A stretch of DNA of 64,000 nucleotides, taken from the NCBI RefSeq assembly GCF_016863615.1, contig NZ_BOPF01000035.1:1-64000 (forward strand), written 5' to 3'. Made by a program: the position numbers and the translations under genes. Source of the stretch: Virgisporangium aliadipatigenens. GTDB taxonomy: Bacteria > Actinomycetota > Actinomycetes > Mycobacteriales > Micromonosporaceae. The notes beneath the pieces were generated by a model. It did not search any database. It saw nothing but the letters and a program-made list of their open reading frames with translations, and had not been told where the DNA came from. Shown in pieces: positions 44,109 to 53,843 of the stretch (its first letter is position 1; every line of letters starts with the position of its first letter).

Positions 44109-45860
44109 TCAGCCGGGGAGCGCGAGCCCGACCGCGGAACGATTCGACCGTTCGGCGTAGCGCCGCAGCATCGGCTGCAACGCCGCCGGCACCCCGCAGC
44201 GCAACGCCTGACGCAGGAACGGGTGCCGGAACGTGTACTGCGGCCCGCGGTCGACGACGACGTTCGCGGCCATGGCCTCGTGCAGGTGAGCCAGAACGGT
44301 CACCGCCGGCAGTCCGGCGACGGCACCCACCGCACCGGCCGTGAAGCGCGCGTCCAGCAGGGCCGCGAAGCGCAGCACGCCGAGCGTGTCCTCGCCGAGC
44401 ACGTCCAGCCCGGCCCGCACGGCGGTGAGCAGCGCGGGCGGTGCCGCGTCGTACCGACCCGCACCGGCGCGCCCGTCGACCACCGGCACGGCACCACGCC
44501 GCAGCGCGTCGGCGGCCAGTTCCCGCGCGTAGAGCGGATTGCCCCCGGCGCGCACCGCCAGCACCCGCACCGCGGCGGCGGGCAGCGCGCCGAGCGGCGC
44601 GCCGATGATGCGTTCGATGTCGCGGGTGGGCAGCGGCGAGAGCGCGAGCAGGTGACCGTCGTTGCGCTGCACCGCGTGCCGCAACCGGGCCAGGTGGTGG
44701 TGGTTCGGGTCGGGACGGGTGGCGGCGACGAGCAGCAGCGGCAGATGCCCGGCCTGTCGCACGAGACGTTCCCAGCCCAGGAGTGTCTCCTCGGCGGCCC
44801 ACTGGAGACCGTCGAGCAGCACCACCTGCGGCTCGTCCGCGCGGGGATCGGCCGGGGGCGCGGGGTGCCACCTGACGCCGTTCCACCGACTGAACTCGTC
44901 GGCGGTGCCCAGGGTGACCCGGCAGCGGGTCGCGGCGTCGCGCCCGGCGACGGCGAGCAGCTCGGACTTGCCGATGCCCGGATCACCCTCGATCCACACA
45001 GCCGCCCCCCGCCCGGCGACCGCGTCGTCGACGAGCCGGCGCAGCAGCGCGACCTCGGCGACGCGGCCCACGAAGACCGGTCGCGCGGGGTGCCCGGCCA
45101 CCGGCGGACCCGGCCGGGCTCGCGGGCCGTTCAGGACCGACCGGTACAACCGGCGCAGGGCGGGTCCGGGCTCGACGCCGAGTTCCTCGCGCAGGGTGGA
45201 ACGCGCGGCGTGGAACGCCGCCAGGGCCTCGACGCCGCGCCCGGCCCGGTGCAGCGCGCGCACCAGCAGCTCGCGCAGCGGTTCGTGCAGTGGATGGGCC
45301 TGCACCAGCGCCGTGAGGTCGGCGACCAGCCCGTCCGCGCCACCGGCGTCGAGGATCAGGTCGGCCCGCCGCACGAGCATCGCCAGCCGCAGCTGGCCGA
45401 GCCGTTCGCGGTCCAGGTCCACGTAGGGGCCGGTGAGGTTGGCGTACGGGCTTCCGCGCCAGAGCGCCAGCGCCTCGTCCAGCCACCGCACCGCCCCGGC
45501 ACCGTCTCCCGCGTCGGCCGACTGCGTCGCCCACTCGTACAGCCGCTCGAAGCGCGTCAGGTCGAGCGCGTCGGCGTCGAGCCGTAGGCGGTAGCCGGTC
45601 GGGCCGGAGATGAGCGCCGCGCCGCACCGGCCGAGGGCGCGCCGCAGGCCGGAGACGTACGTGTAGATGTTGCCGGCCGCGGATTCCGGCGGCGTCCCGT
45701 CCCAGAGCCCGTGCAGCAGTTCGTCGCGGCTGACGAACCGGTCGGAGTTGACCGCCAGGAGAGCGAACAGGGCGCGTCGGCGAGCCGGTCCGAGGGCGAC
45801 CTCGCGCGCACCGACGCTGGCCCGGACCGGCCCCAGTACGTCCACCCGCAGCCCGGTCAC
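44109..45860 (-). CDS. BTAD/SARP-type regulator with AAA ATPase domain (1)
   Basis: 583 residues from GTG at 45860, overlapping the upstream gene as GTGA. N-terminal winged-helix DNA-binding domain (about 5-95; LRVDVLGPVRASVGAREVAL, SRDELLHGLWDGTPPESAAG), bacterial transcriptional activator domain (about 100-245; VEALAAFHAARSTLREELGV), then an AAA_16-type ATPase with Walker A GDPGIGKSELL (about 288) and Walker B QVVLLDGLQWA. The gene was extended neither upstream nor downstream. SARP-family proteins of this kind activate neighbouring operons through heptamer direct repeats. It is a likely regulator of the type VII/toxin locus, which is inference. Confidence 0.9.
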   Translation of the reverse strand: MTGLRVDVLGPVRASVGAREVALGPARRRALFALLAVNSDRFVSRDELLHGLWDGTPPESAAGNIYTYVSGLRRALGRCGAALISGPTGYRLRLDADALDLTRFERLYEWATQSADAGDGAGAVRWLDEALALWRGSPYANLTGPYVDLDRERLGQLRLAMLVRRADLILDAGGADGLVADLTALVQAHPLHEPLRELLVRALHRAGRGVEALAAFHAARSTLREELGVEPGPALRRLYRSVLNGPRARPGPPVAGHPARPVFVGRVAEVALLRRLVDDAVAGRGAAVWIEGDPGIGKSELLAVAGRDAATRCRVTLGTADEFSRWNGVRWHPAPPADPRADEPQVVLLDGLQWAAEETLLGWERLVRQAGHLPLLLVAATRPDPNHHHLARLRHAVQRNDGHLLALSPLPTRDIERIIGAPLGALPAAAVRVLAVRAGGNPLYARELAADALRRGAVPVVDGRAGAGRYDAAPPALLTAVRAGLDVLGEDTLGVLRFAALLDARFTAGAVGAVAGLPAVTVLAHLHEAMAANVVVDRGPQYTFRHPFLRQALRCGVPAALQPMLRRYAERSNRSAVGLALPG

Positions 45861-47905
45861 GTATCCGCTCCCGCGCACGCGGCGGTGACCCGCGGTGCGG
45901 GCCGCAGGCCGGCGGCCAGCGTGCCGATGCGGTCCCGGGCCCGCGCGGACAGCAGCGGCGACGCCAGCGCCTGGCGGAACACCGCCTCGGCCAGATCCGG
46001 CGCGGCCGCGCTCAGTGCCTCGCCGTGCCGGAGCAGCCATCGTTCGATCCAGGCGTCGACCGAGACCGGACCGGCCGCGAGATGGCCGGCGACCCGGACC
46101 GCGCTGCCGCCGCTCTCGGCGATCCGCTGGGCGAAGTCGCGGTGCATCATGACCCGGAGCGCGGTCGGCGTCGAGCGGTACAGCACCCGCCGCATCACGG
46201 GGTAGCGAAACCGCAGCCGCCCGCCGTCCTCGACCAGCAGCCCCGCGGCGAGCGCCTCCTCGGCCGCGGGCACCAGCGCCGGTACCGGCGTGCCGGTGAC
46301 GACCGGAAGTTCCGCGACGGGGCAGTCGGCGCCGAGGAAGGCGGCCACCCGCAACAGGTGGCGGGTTTCGTCGCGGAGCGGGTGCAGGTGCCGCAGGACC
46401 GCGGCGGTCAGCGCGTCGTCTCCGCCGGGCGTCGCGAGGTGTCGCAGCAGCTGCGCATTGCCGGCGGCCGAGTCGACCACCTCCGCCACGGTGCGCGCGT
46501 CCGCCGCGGGCGCCACGTGGCGCACGAGCCGGCCGGCGACCTCGTCGGAGAGCGGCGGCACGTCGACGAACCGGGTGCCGCCGCGCATCAGCGCCTGACG
46601 GAGCAGTCGCAGTTCGCGGCTCGTCGGCAACGGGCGGCTGGCGGCGACGAGCAGCAGCGGCAGCGTCGCGGTGAGGCGGTGCAGGGCGTGCCACACCACC
46701 AGCGACGCGTCGTCGGCCCACTGCAGGTCGTCGGCGACCAGGACGAGCGGTGCCGCGGCGCACCGCGCGTCCACCAGCGCGCGGACCTCGTCGACCACGG
46801 TCATCGCGGCGTTGGGATCCCGGGCGGCGACCCGGAGCGGACCGGGCCCGTCCGGCCCCCCGTTCCCGTCGTCCAGGCACTCGATGATCAGCCCGTACGG
46901 GACCCGCCGGGCCAGTTCGTCGCCGACCGCCCAGCCGACCCGGCAGCCGTGCGCGGTGGCCCCCCGCAGGCCCTCGGCGAGCAGGGCCGACTTGCCGCTG
47001 CCCGACGGACCGTCGATCCAGATGCTTGCGCCGCGTCCGTGGGCCACGTCGTCGAGCGCCCGTTCGAGCAGGGCGGTCTCGGCGGTGTGCCCGACGAACC
47101 CGGGATGGCGGGGCGGCAGCGCCGGGTCGCGTCCGTGTCCGGCGACGAGACCGGCGTGCAGGTCACGCAGGGGCGCCGCGGGTAGGGCGCCGGTGTGCGC
47201 GGCGAGGTGGTTGCGCAACCGCCGGTAGAGCAGCACCGCCTCGTCCCGCCGGCCCACCCGGACGAGGGCGTGCATGGCCAGGTCGTGCAGGCTCTCCCGC
47301 GCGGGGTACGCGGCAACGAGGCGACCCAGCGGCTCGACGAGTTCTTCCGCCCGGCCGCGGTCGAGCGTCAACTGCGCGTGCCGCTCGACGGTGGCCAGGT
47401 ACAGCTCGCGCAGGTGTTCCCGGCGGTTCGCCGCATCCGGTCCCGGGACGCCGTCCAGCGCTTCCGGGCCGTGCCACAGTTCGAGCGCGCGGGTCAGGGC
47501 GGCGCGTTCGCCGTCGGCGTCGCGGTCCGCGCGTAGCCGGAGCCCTTCCTCGCGGAACGTCTCGAAGCACCACGCGTCGACGTCCACGGCCGCCGCCCGC
47601 AGCCGGTACGTGCCGTTCTCCGAGGAGAGAACGGGGCCGGGCGCACCATCCGGGGTGAGGCTGCGACGCAACGTCGAGATGTAGGTGTAGAGGTTGCCCG
47701 CGGCGCTCGGCGGCGGCTCGTCCCCCCAGACGGCCGCGATGAGTTCGGCCCGGGGCATCGCCCGATCCGGCCATGCGGCGAGCGCGGCCAGGACGGCCTG
47801 CTGGCGTGCGGGACCGAGGGCCGGGTTCGCGCCGGCGCGCGTGACGCGCAGGGGCCCGAGAAGGCGGATGCGTAGGCGCCGGTCGTCCGTCGTACTCACG
47901 CGCAT
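45857..47905 (-). CDS. BTAD/SARP-type regulator with AAA ATPase domain (2)
   Basis: 682 residues from ATG at 47905; GTG 47899 is also possible and neither has a strong ribosome site. Same layout as the next gene: DNA-binding winged helix (about 10-105; RRLRIRLLGPLRVTRAG, IAAVWGDEPPPSAAGNLYTY), BTAD (about 110-250; HDLAMHALVRVGRRDEAVLL), then an ATPase with Walker A GPSGSGKSALL (about 310) and Walker B APLVLVADDLQWADDA. The tandem pair looks like an old duplication that has diverged. Coupled translation suggests the two act together or are kept in balance. Confidence 0.9.
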   Translation of the reverse strand: MRVSTTDDRRLRIRLLGPLRVTRAGANPALGPARQQAVLAALAAWPDRAMPRAELIAAVWGDEPPPSAAGNLYTYISTLRRSLTPDGAPGPVLSSENGTYRLRAAAVDVDAWCFETFREEGLRLRADRDADGERAALTRALELWHGPEALDGVPGPDAANRREHLRELYLATVERHAQLTLDRGRAEELVEPLGRLVAAYPARESLHDLAMHALVRVGRRDEAVLLYRRLRNHLAAHTGALPAAPLRDLHAGLVAGHGRDPALPPRHPGFVGHTAETALLERALDDVAHGRGASIWIDGPSGSGKSALLAEGLRGATAHGCRVGWAVGDELARRVPYGLIIECLDDGNGGPDGPGPLRVAARDPNAAMTVVDEVRALVDARCAAAPLVLVADDLQWADDASLVVWHALHRLTATLPLLLVAASRPLPTSRELRLLRQALMRGGTRFVDVPPLSDEVAGRLVRHVAPAADARTVAEVVDSAAGNAQLLRHLATPGGDDALTAAVLRHLHPLRDETRHLLRVAAFLGADCPVAELPVVTGTPVPALVPAAEEALAAGLLVEDGGRLRFRYPVMRRVLYRSTPTALRVMMHRDFAQRIAESGGSAVRVAGHLAAGPVSVDAWIERWLLRHGEALSAAAPDLAEAVFRQALASPLLSARARDRIGTLAAGLRPAPRVTAACAGADT

Positions 47906-48065
47906 GGAACTGGTTCCGCGGGGCCTTCGGTTCACGAATCGGCAAGAAGGGCACGATGCCGCCGGCGAACGGGCACCTTCGGGCCGTGGACGGTGCCCTT
48001 CGGGCCGCCGGGTGATGTGCTCGGAACTGATCCTGGCGGAGGCCCGGAAGAGGCGGAGACGGCCG

Positions 48066-48404
48066 ATGGGCGACGGGTTCGCGGGTGACACTCTGCTGCG
48101 GCTCGCCCGCGAGGGCCGCTTCGTGGTGGACTCGGTGCGCGCCGACCGGCTCATCGCCGACATCGAGCGAACTCTCGCCGTGGTCCGCGGGCGGCTGCTC
48201 CTGATCGACGCGTGGCGCCACAGCCCGACGGCGAGCGTCGAACTGCTGCCGCCCGGCATCGCGGACGGGGTGGTCGACATTCTCTTCGCGGACCAGATCG
48301 CCCCGAGCCGGCTCGAAAGCGCCCTGCGCGAGCTGCCCAAGTATGTCGTCGCCCTGCGCCTGGCCAGCCGCGACGAGCCCGCCGGCCACGGGCCGGGCAG
48401 GTAA
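48066..48404 (+). CDS. Small unknown helical protein
   Basis: 112 residues from ATG at 48066, with GGAG 8 bases upstream; ATG 48015 in the same frame would add 17 residues. Mostly helical and Leu/Ile-rich (RLIADIERTLAVVRGRLLLI, then PGIADGVVDILFADQIAPS). No motif recognised, no signal peptide. It is divergent from the BTAD pair across a 160-base gap and lies just before the discoidin-domain protein, so it is probably part of the locus's accessory set. Confidence 0.65.
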   Translation: MGDGFAGDTLLRLAREGRFVVDSVRADRLIADIERTLAVVRGRLLLIDAWRHSPTASVELLPPGIADGVVDILFADQIAPSRLESALRELPKYVVALRLASRDEPAGHGPGR

Positions 48405-48515
48405 CCGGTCCGGTCGAAAAATCGATCGCCGCCGTACAACCGCCGCGACAGCCGCCGCCGTTTAGGTGGAGACGCGGTCACGACCCCTGCCCGGGTGGAC
48501 GGTGAGGAGAACAAG

Positions 48516-50012
48516 GTGAGCAGACAAGGCCTGCCGATTCGGGCGACCTCCGATCTCGTCCTCGTGGGCGAGGTGAGCGGGCCGCCCGCGTGGTGGCGGG
48601 CGGGCTTCCGATTTCTCACCGTGGTGCTGCGACCCGACCGGGTGGATCCGGCCGAACTGGGCGAACGCCTGGTCGGCACCGGGCAGGTGCAGGGCCGGCC
48701 GGTGCTGCTGGTCTGCGCCGGTGAGCCCGTTTCCGACGACTTCCGCCGCCGCCTCGCCGATCAGGTGCAGACGCCGGTGTTCAGCCGTGGGCCGCGTGCC
48801 GCGGTGTGGACGGGGGTTTGGCCGAGACGCGCCGGCCGGCAGGAACGCGGGCCGGTGCCGCTGTCCGGCGGGTCGTTCGACACGATCGGGCTCGACGACC
48901 TGCTCGACGAACCCGCGCCCGCCACCGCCGCGTTGCCGCCGTTGGGCGAACAGCCCTGGTTGGACCTGCGTTCCGCTCCGGCCGACGCGGGCGGCCGGCC
49001 GGAGCTGCTGCTCGACCGCGGCCCCGGTGGCGAACATCCGTTCGCGCTCTTCGGCACGGCCTCGTCCGTGTGGTCCGTGGCCGTTGCGGTCGCCGCGCGC
49101 CGCCCCGACTGGGTGCACCGCGATCGCCTGATCCGCCTCGACGTGCCCGAGGTCGGTTCGGCCGACCTCCAACTCCTGGCGAACTACCTCGGCGCCCGCC
49201 TGATGATTCCCGGCGACCGGGTCACCGACGTCCCGCCGGAACGCGGCGGCTCCGGGTGGCTGCTCGTCCGGCCCCGGATCGCCGGGCACACGTCGTCCAC
49301 GGCGGCCGCCGGGCCCGGTTCCGCTGCCGGGGACGTCGACGCGGTGCGCCACGGGGTGACCATGGTGTCCGGCACCGGATCCGCGTCACCGCGCCGGCGC
49401 GGACTCCGGGCGGCGCGGCCGGCGTCGCGGGCGGCCGTCGCCGCGGTGCTGGTCTCGGTGCTCGCGGCCGTCCTGGGCACCGCCGCGGTCCTCCTCGGCA
49501 GGACCGGCTCGGTGGCCATCGGGTGCACCTCGGTCGCCCCGGAGCGGACCCCGTCGCCACCGGCGCCCGCCGCCGCGGCACCGTCCTTTCCGGTCAAGGC
49601 ACCGACCGCCACCGGCCGTGCCAACCCGGAGCGGCGCAACCTCGCGCTGAGCGGCACGGCGAGCGCATCCAGCACGGAAGGGCCCCGGGCGCCACGCAAC
49701 GCGATCGACGGTGATCCCGCGACCCGCTGGACGAGCGGAGCACCCGATCCGCAGTGGATAACGATCGATCTCCATGAGGCGTGGGCCCTCTCGGAGATCC
49801 GCCTCACCTGGGAACGCGATTACGCGAGCCGGTACCGCGTCGAGATTTCCGACGACGGCGACAACTGGTTGACCGTCTGGTCGACCGGCAACGGCTCCGG
49901 CGGGACGGCCGTCGTGAACCTACCTCTGCTCACCGGCCGGTTCGTGCGGATGACGGCGAGCACCCGGCTTTCCGGCCCCGGGTACTCGCTGGTGGAGTTC
50001 GACGTCCGTTGA
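48516..50012 (+). CDS. Membrane-anchored protein with a C-terminal discoidin (F5/8 type C) domain
   Basis: 498 residues from GTG at 48516, chosen for GAGGAG just upstream (GTG 48495 lacks one). Residues about 1-250 are a cytosolic alpha/beta region (RPVLLVCAGEPVSDDFRRRL, then ADQVQTPVF), similar in style to a segment of the large protein at 37036. One membrane helix lies at about 306-328 (VAAVLVSVLAAVLGTAAVLL). A Pro/Ala linker follows, and residues about 370-498 form a discoidin/carbohydrate-binding domain (NAIDGDPATRWTSGAPDPQW, ITIDLHEAWALSEIRLTW, DDGDNW). It probably places a ligand- or glycan-binding head outside the membrane next to the secretion machine. Confidence 0.88.
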   Translation: MSRQGLPIRATSDLVLVGEVSGPPAWWRAGFRFLTVVLRPDRVDPAELGERLVGTGQVQGRPVLLVCAGEPVSDDFRRRLADQVQTPVFSRGPRAAVWTGVWPRRAGRQERGPVPLSGGSFDTIGLDDLLDEPAPATAALPPLGEQPWLDLRSAPADAGGRPELLLDRGPGGEHPFALFGTASSVWSVAVAVAARRPDWVHRDRLIRLDVPEVGSADLQLLANYLGARLMIPGDRVTDVPPERGGSGWLLVRPRIAGHTSSTAAAGPGSAAGDVDAVRHGVTMVSGTGSASPRRRGLRAARPASRAAVAAVLVSVLAAVLGTAAVLLGRTGSVAIGCTSVAPERTPSPPAPAAAAPSFPVKAPTATGRANPERRNLALSGTASASSTEGPRAPRNAIDGDPATRWTSGAPDPQWITIDLHEAWALSEIRLTWERDYASRYRVEISDDGDNWLTVWSTGNGSGGTAVVNLPLLTGRFVRMTASTRLSGPGYSLVEFDVR

Positions 50013-50053
50013 GGGCCTGGCCCGACACCACGGATCGCGGGGGGAACGGGGAC

Positions 50054-50602
50054 ATGAGGGATGCCATCGGCAACAGTTGCGGGGCCGCACACGGGTTGCT
50101 GCGACCGGTGGGCGCGGACGACGCGTTGCGCGAGATGTACCGCGACCACACGACCCCGCTGCTGCGATACCTCCTGCGCCTGACGCACGGCGACCAGCAC
50201 CGCGCCGAGGACATCGTCCAGGAGACGCTGCTGCGCGCGTGGCGGCACCCGGAGGCACGGGCGCCGGACGGCCGGTGGCGCCGGTCGTGGCTGTTCGCGG
50301 TGGCGCGGAACCTCGCGATCGACCACATGCGGGCCGTCCGGCCGACCGAACCGGTGCGTGAGTTCGTCGATCCGGACAACGCGCTCGACCGTGCGATCGA
50401 CGTGGCCGAGGTGCGGGCGGCCCTGGCGACCCTGCCCGACCGGTTGCGTGGCGTGCTGGTCGAGGTGTACCTGCGGGATCGCTCCGGGCCGGAGGCGGCG
50501 CGCGTGCTCGGAATTCCCGAGGGCACCGTGAAGTCGCGGATGTTCCACGCGCTGCGCGCGCTCCGGCAGACGTTGGAGGCCCGAGGGTACCGGTTCGGAT
50601 GA
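50054..50602 (+). CDS. ECF RNA polymerase sigma factor
   Basis: 182 residues from ATG at 50054. Region 2 at about 27-90 (YRDHTTPLLRYLLRLTHGDQ, HRAEDIVQETLLRAWRHPEA, WLFAVARNLAIDHMRA) and region 4 at about 122-175 (LPDRLRGVLVEVYLRDRSGP, EAARVLGIPEGTVKSRMFHA) are both complete. An upstream open frame to 49781 overlaps the discoidin gene and is not used. No anti-sigma gene follows; the next gene is on the opposite strand. It is the last plus-strand gene of the secretion-associated cluster and may control it. Confidence 0.92.
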   Translation: MRDAIGNSCGAAHGLLRPVGADDALREMYRDHTTPLLRYLLRLTHGDQHRAEDIVQETLLRAWRHPEARAPDGRWRRSWLFAVARNLAIDHMRAVRPTEPVREFVDPDNALDRAIDVAEVRAALATLPDRLRGVLVEVYLRDRSGPEAARVLGIPEGTVKSRMFHALRALRQTLEARGYRFG

Positions 50603-50709
50603 CTCCGCGCCGCGCCGCGAACCAGTGGCCGCCGGGTGAACGGACCGTCGTTCGGCCGTGCCTCGCGACCTGACGGCGTTGCCGCACACATCCTGGCGGA
50701 GCCGCCGGC

Positions 50710-51579
50710 TCACAGCTGCGACAGTTCCCACAGCAGGTCGTCGGCGGACTCGGCGCCGCGCTCGCGGATCAAGGCCTCGAGGGCGGCGCGGTCGGCGGGC
50801 GGGCGGTCCGTGACCAGGTTTAGCAGGCCGTCGAACGCGAGCCCACCACCCGGCTCGGCCGCCAGGGCCATCAGCGTCTCCCAGGCACCGGGCAACTCAC
50901 GGGCGTAGCGGCGCACGGCGGCCACGGCATCGCCGTACGGGTCGATCCGCGGCGCCGCCCGCACGATGGCCGCCAGCGTCTGCGGGCTCTTGCGCTCGGT
51001 ACGCGACAGGTACCACGCGTCGTCGGCGGACATGCGCGCCACCATGGCCGCCTCGACGTCCGGGTCGGGACGCAGCCGCGGGCAGAGCGGGCAGGCGCAC
51101 AGGGCGCGGGCGGCTTCATACGCCGCGAGCTCCGGTGCGTCGAGGTCCGTCAGCGGCAGGTGCCGGTCGTCGCCCCACAGGCCGCTCGCCCCGGCCGACC
51201 ACACGTCGCCGCGCAGCAGCACGAACGGGGGGTTCGCCGCCGGGCGCGGCGGGCGGTCGGCGGTGACCGTCACACCGTGCCGCGCCGCGACCGCTACCAC
51301 CCGGTTCCACTCCACGGCGATCGCCAACCGGACCCAGTGCAGCCACAGGTTCGCCGACCGACCGCAGCATCCGGCGAGGTCCTTGAACCACCAGTCGAGG
51401 GCGGTGTCGGGACCGGCGCACGGGTCGTTGTTGTCGAGGTACTCGAACGTTTCCCGGGCGGCCGGCAGCCGGTACGCGTATGAGGCGGCGAAGTCGTACG
51501 CCAGCTTCCACACCGCCCGCCTGGCCGCTGCGAGGTCGCCGTCACCGGTGGTTGCGATGCTGGCACCGATGGATCCCAT
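50710..51579 (-). CDS. Unknown soluble protein with a C-x-C-x-x-C cluster
   Basis: 289 residues, helical, no signal peptide or membrane segment. Notable features: a Trp/Cys-rich stretch (DWWFKDLAGCCGRSANLWLH at about 62-81) and a cysteine cluster CACPLCPRL (about 163-171) that could hold a metal. No family recognised. It is divergent from the DUF4272-ankyrin gene with about 80 bases between starts, so the two may share a control region. Confidence 0.75.
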   Translation of the reverse strand: MGSIGASIATTGDGDLAAARRAVWKLAYDFAASYAYRLPAARETFEYLDNNDPCAGPDTALDWWFKDLAGCCGRSANLWLHWVRLAIAVEWNRVVAVAARHGVTVTADRPPRPAANPPFVLLRGDVWSAGASGLWGDDRHLPLTDLDAPELAAYEAARALCACPLCPRLRPDPDVEAAMVARMSADDAWYLSRTERKSPQTLAAIVRAAPRIDPYGDAVAAVRRYARELPGAWETLMALAAEPGGGLAFDGLLNLVTDRPPADRAALEALIRERGAESADDLLWELSQL

Positions 51580-51660
51580 GACCGGAGAGTCTCGCAGAGC
51601 GGCCGGCCGCGTCAGGTCCGGGGCCGGTCGAGTGGCGGCGGTGACCTACGATCCCCGCTC

Positions 51661-53628
51661 GTGACGATCAGGGACGCTCGCGCGGTGCTCCGACGGATGC
51701 TGGTTCTGTCGAGGGTGGTGCTCGACGGCTTCAGCGCCGACAACGGCAACCGGCTGGACCCCGACCGGAACCGGGCCCGGCTGCGCACGTTCGGGCTGGA
51801 GGTCGACCTGCTGCCGGCCGAGCGGGCGTTCCTCCTCGGCACCGACCCGACGTACCGGCAGATCACCGACGCCACCTGGCGTAGCGAGGCGCTCCTGGCG
51901 CTGCGTTGGGCGGTCGGTGACCGCACGGAACTGCCGGTCGGCGGCCAGGTGTCGTTGATGCAGGCGGTTCCCGACTTCCCCGCGGACGCGAAGATCCGCG
52001 CCCAGCTCGACGGCGAGGCCGACGCACCGGTGCGGCTACGGCCTGAGGCCGAGGTGGTTCGGGAGCGGGAGCGGTGGTTTGCCGTCTACTGGCGGATGCG
52101 CCTGCGCTCGATCGGCGTGGAACGGCTGAACCTGGCCCGCTGGGTTCAGGACAACCCGTACCTGACCGTGCTGACGCCCGCCGATCTGCCGCTGATCGAC
52201 GGGGACCTGTCGCTGGATGCGTCCGTCATGGAGATCGCCCGCGACGACGAGTCGGCGCAGCCCGGCGGGTGGCGGCTGGTGCTGCCCGACGGTGTCGACG
52301 CCGAACCGGCGGAGGACGACTGGCCGGTCCGGGACGGCCGGGTGCCGATCCGGGCGTGCGAGCCGTGGATGCTGGAGGCCGGCGAGAACGTGCTGCGCGT
52401 GGCGTCCGAGCGGTTGCAGGCGCTGCGGTGGCTGCTCGGCGACACCGAACCGTTCGGCGAGCAGCCGACCGGCCATTACGAACCCGACTCGTCGGCCGCG
52501 TTCGACAAGGCCTTCCTCTACCGCGACGGACAGTTCTCCGTGCGCGGCGGGCTGCCCTGGTGCCACGCGGCCTGGCTGGGCCACCTCGACCGGCTGCGCT
52601 CCCTGCTCGACTCCAACGTCCCCACGATGCTCGCCGACGTCGACGGTGACCTCGCACTGCACTGCGCGGTTCTCGGCGGCCACCGCGAGGCGCTCGCCCT
52701 GCTGCTGGAGGCGGACAAGCCGATCGGGCAGCACCTGGAGGACGGCGCCGGCCGCACCGTCCTGGACCTTGCCGCGGCGCGCGGTGACCTCGAACTCATC
52801 GACACCGTCGTCGCCGCCGGCCCGGACTGGCGCCGCGACACCGCGCTGCTGGCCGCCGTCCGGGCCGGGCACGCCGACGCCGCCTCCCACCTGATCGGCC
52901 TGGGCGCCCCGATCGACGGCGCCCTCGACGCCGCCGTCGACGCCGACCTGCCGGAGCTGGTGCGGTGCCTGGCCGCACACGGGTCCACAGTGGACGGTCC
53001 AGCGTTGTACCGGGCCGTCGGCCGTCGCCGTTTCGCCGCCGCAACCGCGCTCGTCGACCTGGGCGCCGACGTCGACCACGCCGACGACACCGGCACCGCG
53101 GTGCTGCTGCTGGCCGCCGACCGCGGCGCCACCGACCTGTGCCTGCGCCTGCTCGACGCCGGCGCCGACCCGACCGTCCGCCTACAAACCTTCGGCCCGG
53201 TCCACTTCGCCATGCTCGGTGGCCACACCGACACCGCACTGGCCCTGATCGACCGCGGCGCCGACGTCTCCGGCGCCGACCAGCCGCTCGTGTCCGTCGC
53301 CCTGTCCGGCGGCTCGGCCACGCTGGTGCGGTGGTGCCTCGACCACGGACATGTCCCGCCACCCGAGGCCGTAGAGCGGGCCGTGCTGGGCAACCACGCA
53401 GAGATCCTGCGTGCCCTGATCGCCGCCGGCCAACCCGTAGACGTCGCCAACGCCTCTGGCATCACGCCCCTGCACCTGGCCGCCGACCGCGGCCACGCCG
53501 ACCTCGTCGAGATCTTGCTGGCCGCCGGCGCCCCGACCGACCCCCTGGTTCCCGGCCAGAACCGCACCGCCCTCGACCTGGCCGAGATGCACGGCCACGA
53601 CGCCTGTATCCGCCTCCTGACCTCCTGA
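51661..53628 (+). CDS. DUF4272 domain fused to ankyrin repeats
   Basis: 655 residues from GTG at 51661. Residues about 10-275 match DUF4272 features: LLPAERAFLLGTDPTYRQIT followed by DATWRSEALLALRWAVGD, and the later SERLQALRWLLGD. Residues about 290-655 are ankyrin repeats of about 30-33 residues (TPLHLAADRGHADLVEILLA, then AGAPTD; DTALALIDRGADV), which mediate protein-protein contacts. A GTCCA-CAG-TGGAC palindrome lies within the gene at 52983. It is cytosolic, with no transmembrane segment. The function of DUF4272 is unknown. The gene converges with another ankyrin gene. Confidence 0.88.
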   Translation: MTIRDARAVLRRMLVLSRVVLDGFSADNGNRLDPDRNRARLRTFGLEVDLLPAERAFLLGTDPTYRQITDATWRSEALLALRWAVGDRTELPVGGQVSLMQAVPDFPADAKIRAQLDGEADAPVRLRPEAEVVRERERWFAVYWRMRLRSIGVERLNLARWVQDNPYLTVLTPADLPLIDGDLSLDASVMEIARDDESAQPGGWRLVLPDGVDAEPAEDDWPVRDGRVPIRACEPWMLEAGENVLRVASERLQALRWLLGDTEPFGEQPTGHYEPDSSAAFDKAFLYRDGQFSVRGGLPWCHAAWLGHLDRLRSLLDSNVPTMLADVDGDLALHCAVLGGHREALALLLEADKPIGQHLEDGAGRTVLDLAAARGDLELIDTVVAAGPDWRRDTALLAAVRAGHADAASHLIGLGAPIDGALDAAVDADLPELVRCLAAHGSTVDGPALYRAVGRRRFAAATALVDLGADVDHADDTGTAVLLLAADRGATDLCLRLLDAGADPTVRLQTFGPVHFAMLGGHTDTALALIDRGADVSGADQPLVSVALSGGSATLVRWCLDHGHVPPPEAVERAVLGNHAEILRALIAAGQPVDVANASGITPLHLAADRGHADLVEILLAAGAPTDPLVPGQNRTALDLAEMHGHDACIRLLTS

Positions 53629-53639
53629 TCCCTTTACGT

Positions 53640-53843
53640 CCGTCTCCTCGGCGGCGGGCTCCAGGCGTTGCTGGATCATCCGGATCAGCTCCAGCTGCCG
53701 CGGGAGGAACCGGACATGGTCCCGGCGGCGATCCAGTAACTGCTGCGATTCGATGGTCCGATCCAGCTGGCGGCACCCGTGGTCCGGTGTCCCACGCAGA
53801 TCGCCGGCATCCAGCTGATGCGGCGACAGCCTGGGCAGCTTCA
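53640..53843 (-). pseudogene. Possible short coding remnant of unknown type
   Basis: The minus strand reads a coherent helical peptide from about 53843 down (LPRLSPHQLDAGDLRG, QLLDRRRDHVRFLPRQLELI, RMIQQRLEPAAEE), with no start codon or ribosome site of its own. It abuts the stop of the ankyrin gene. It looks like a piece of a gene rather than a whole one; the family is not recognised. Confidence 0.3.

Noticed and set aside
47694-48065. Upstream extension of the small plus-strand protein starting at 48066
   Set aside because: It overlaps the start of the minus-strand BTAD gene, and only ATG 48066 has a good ribosome site.
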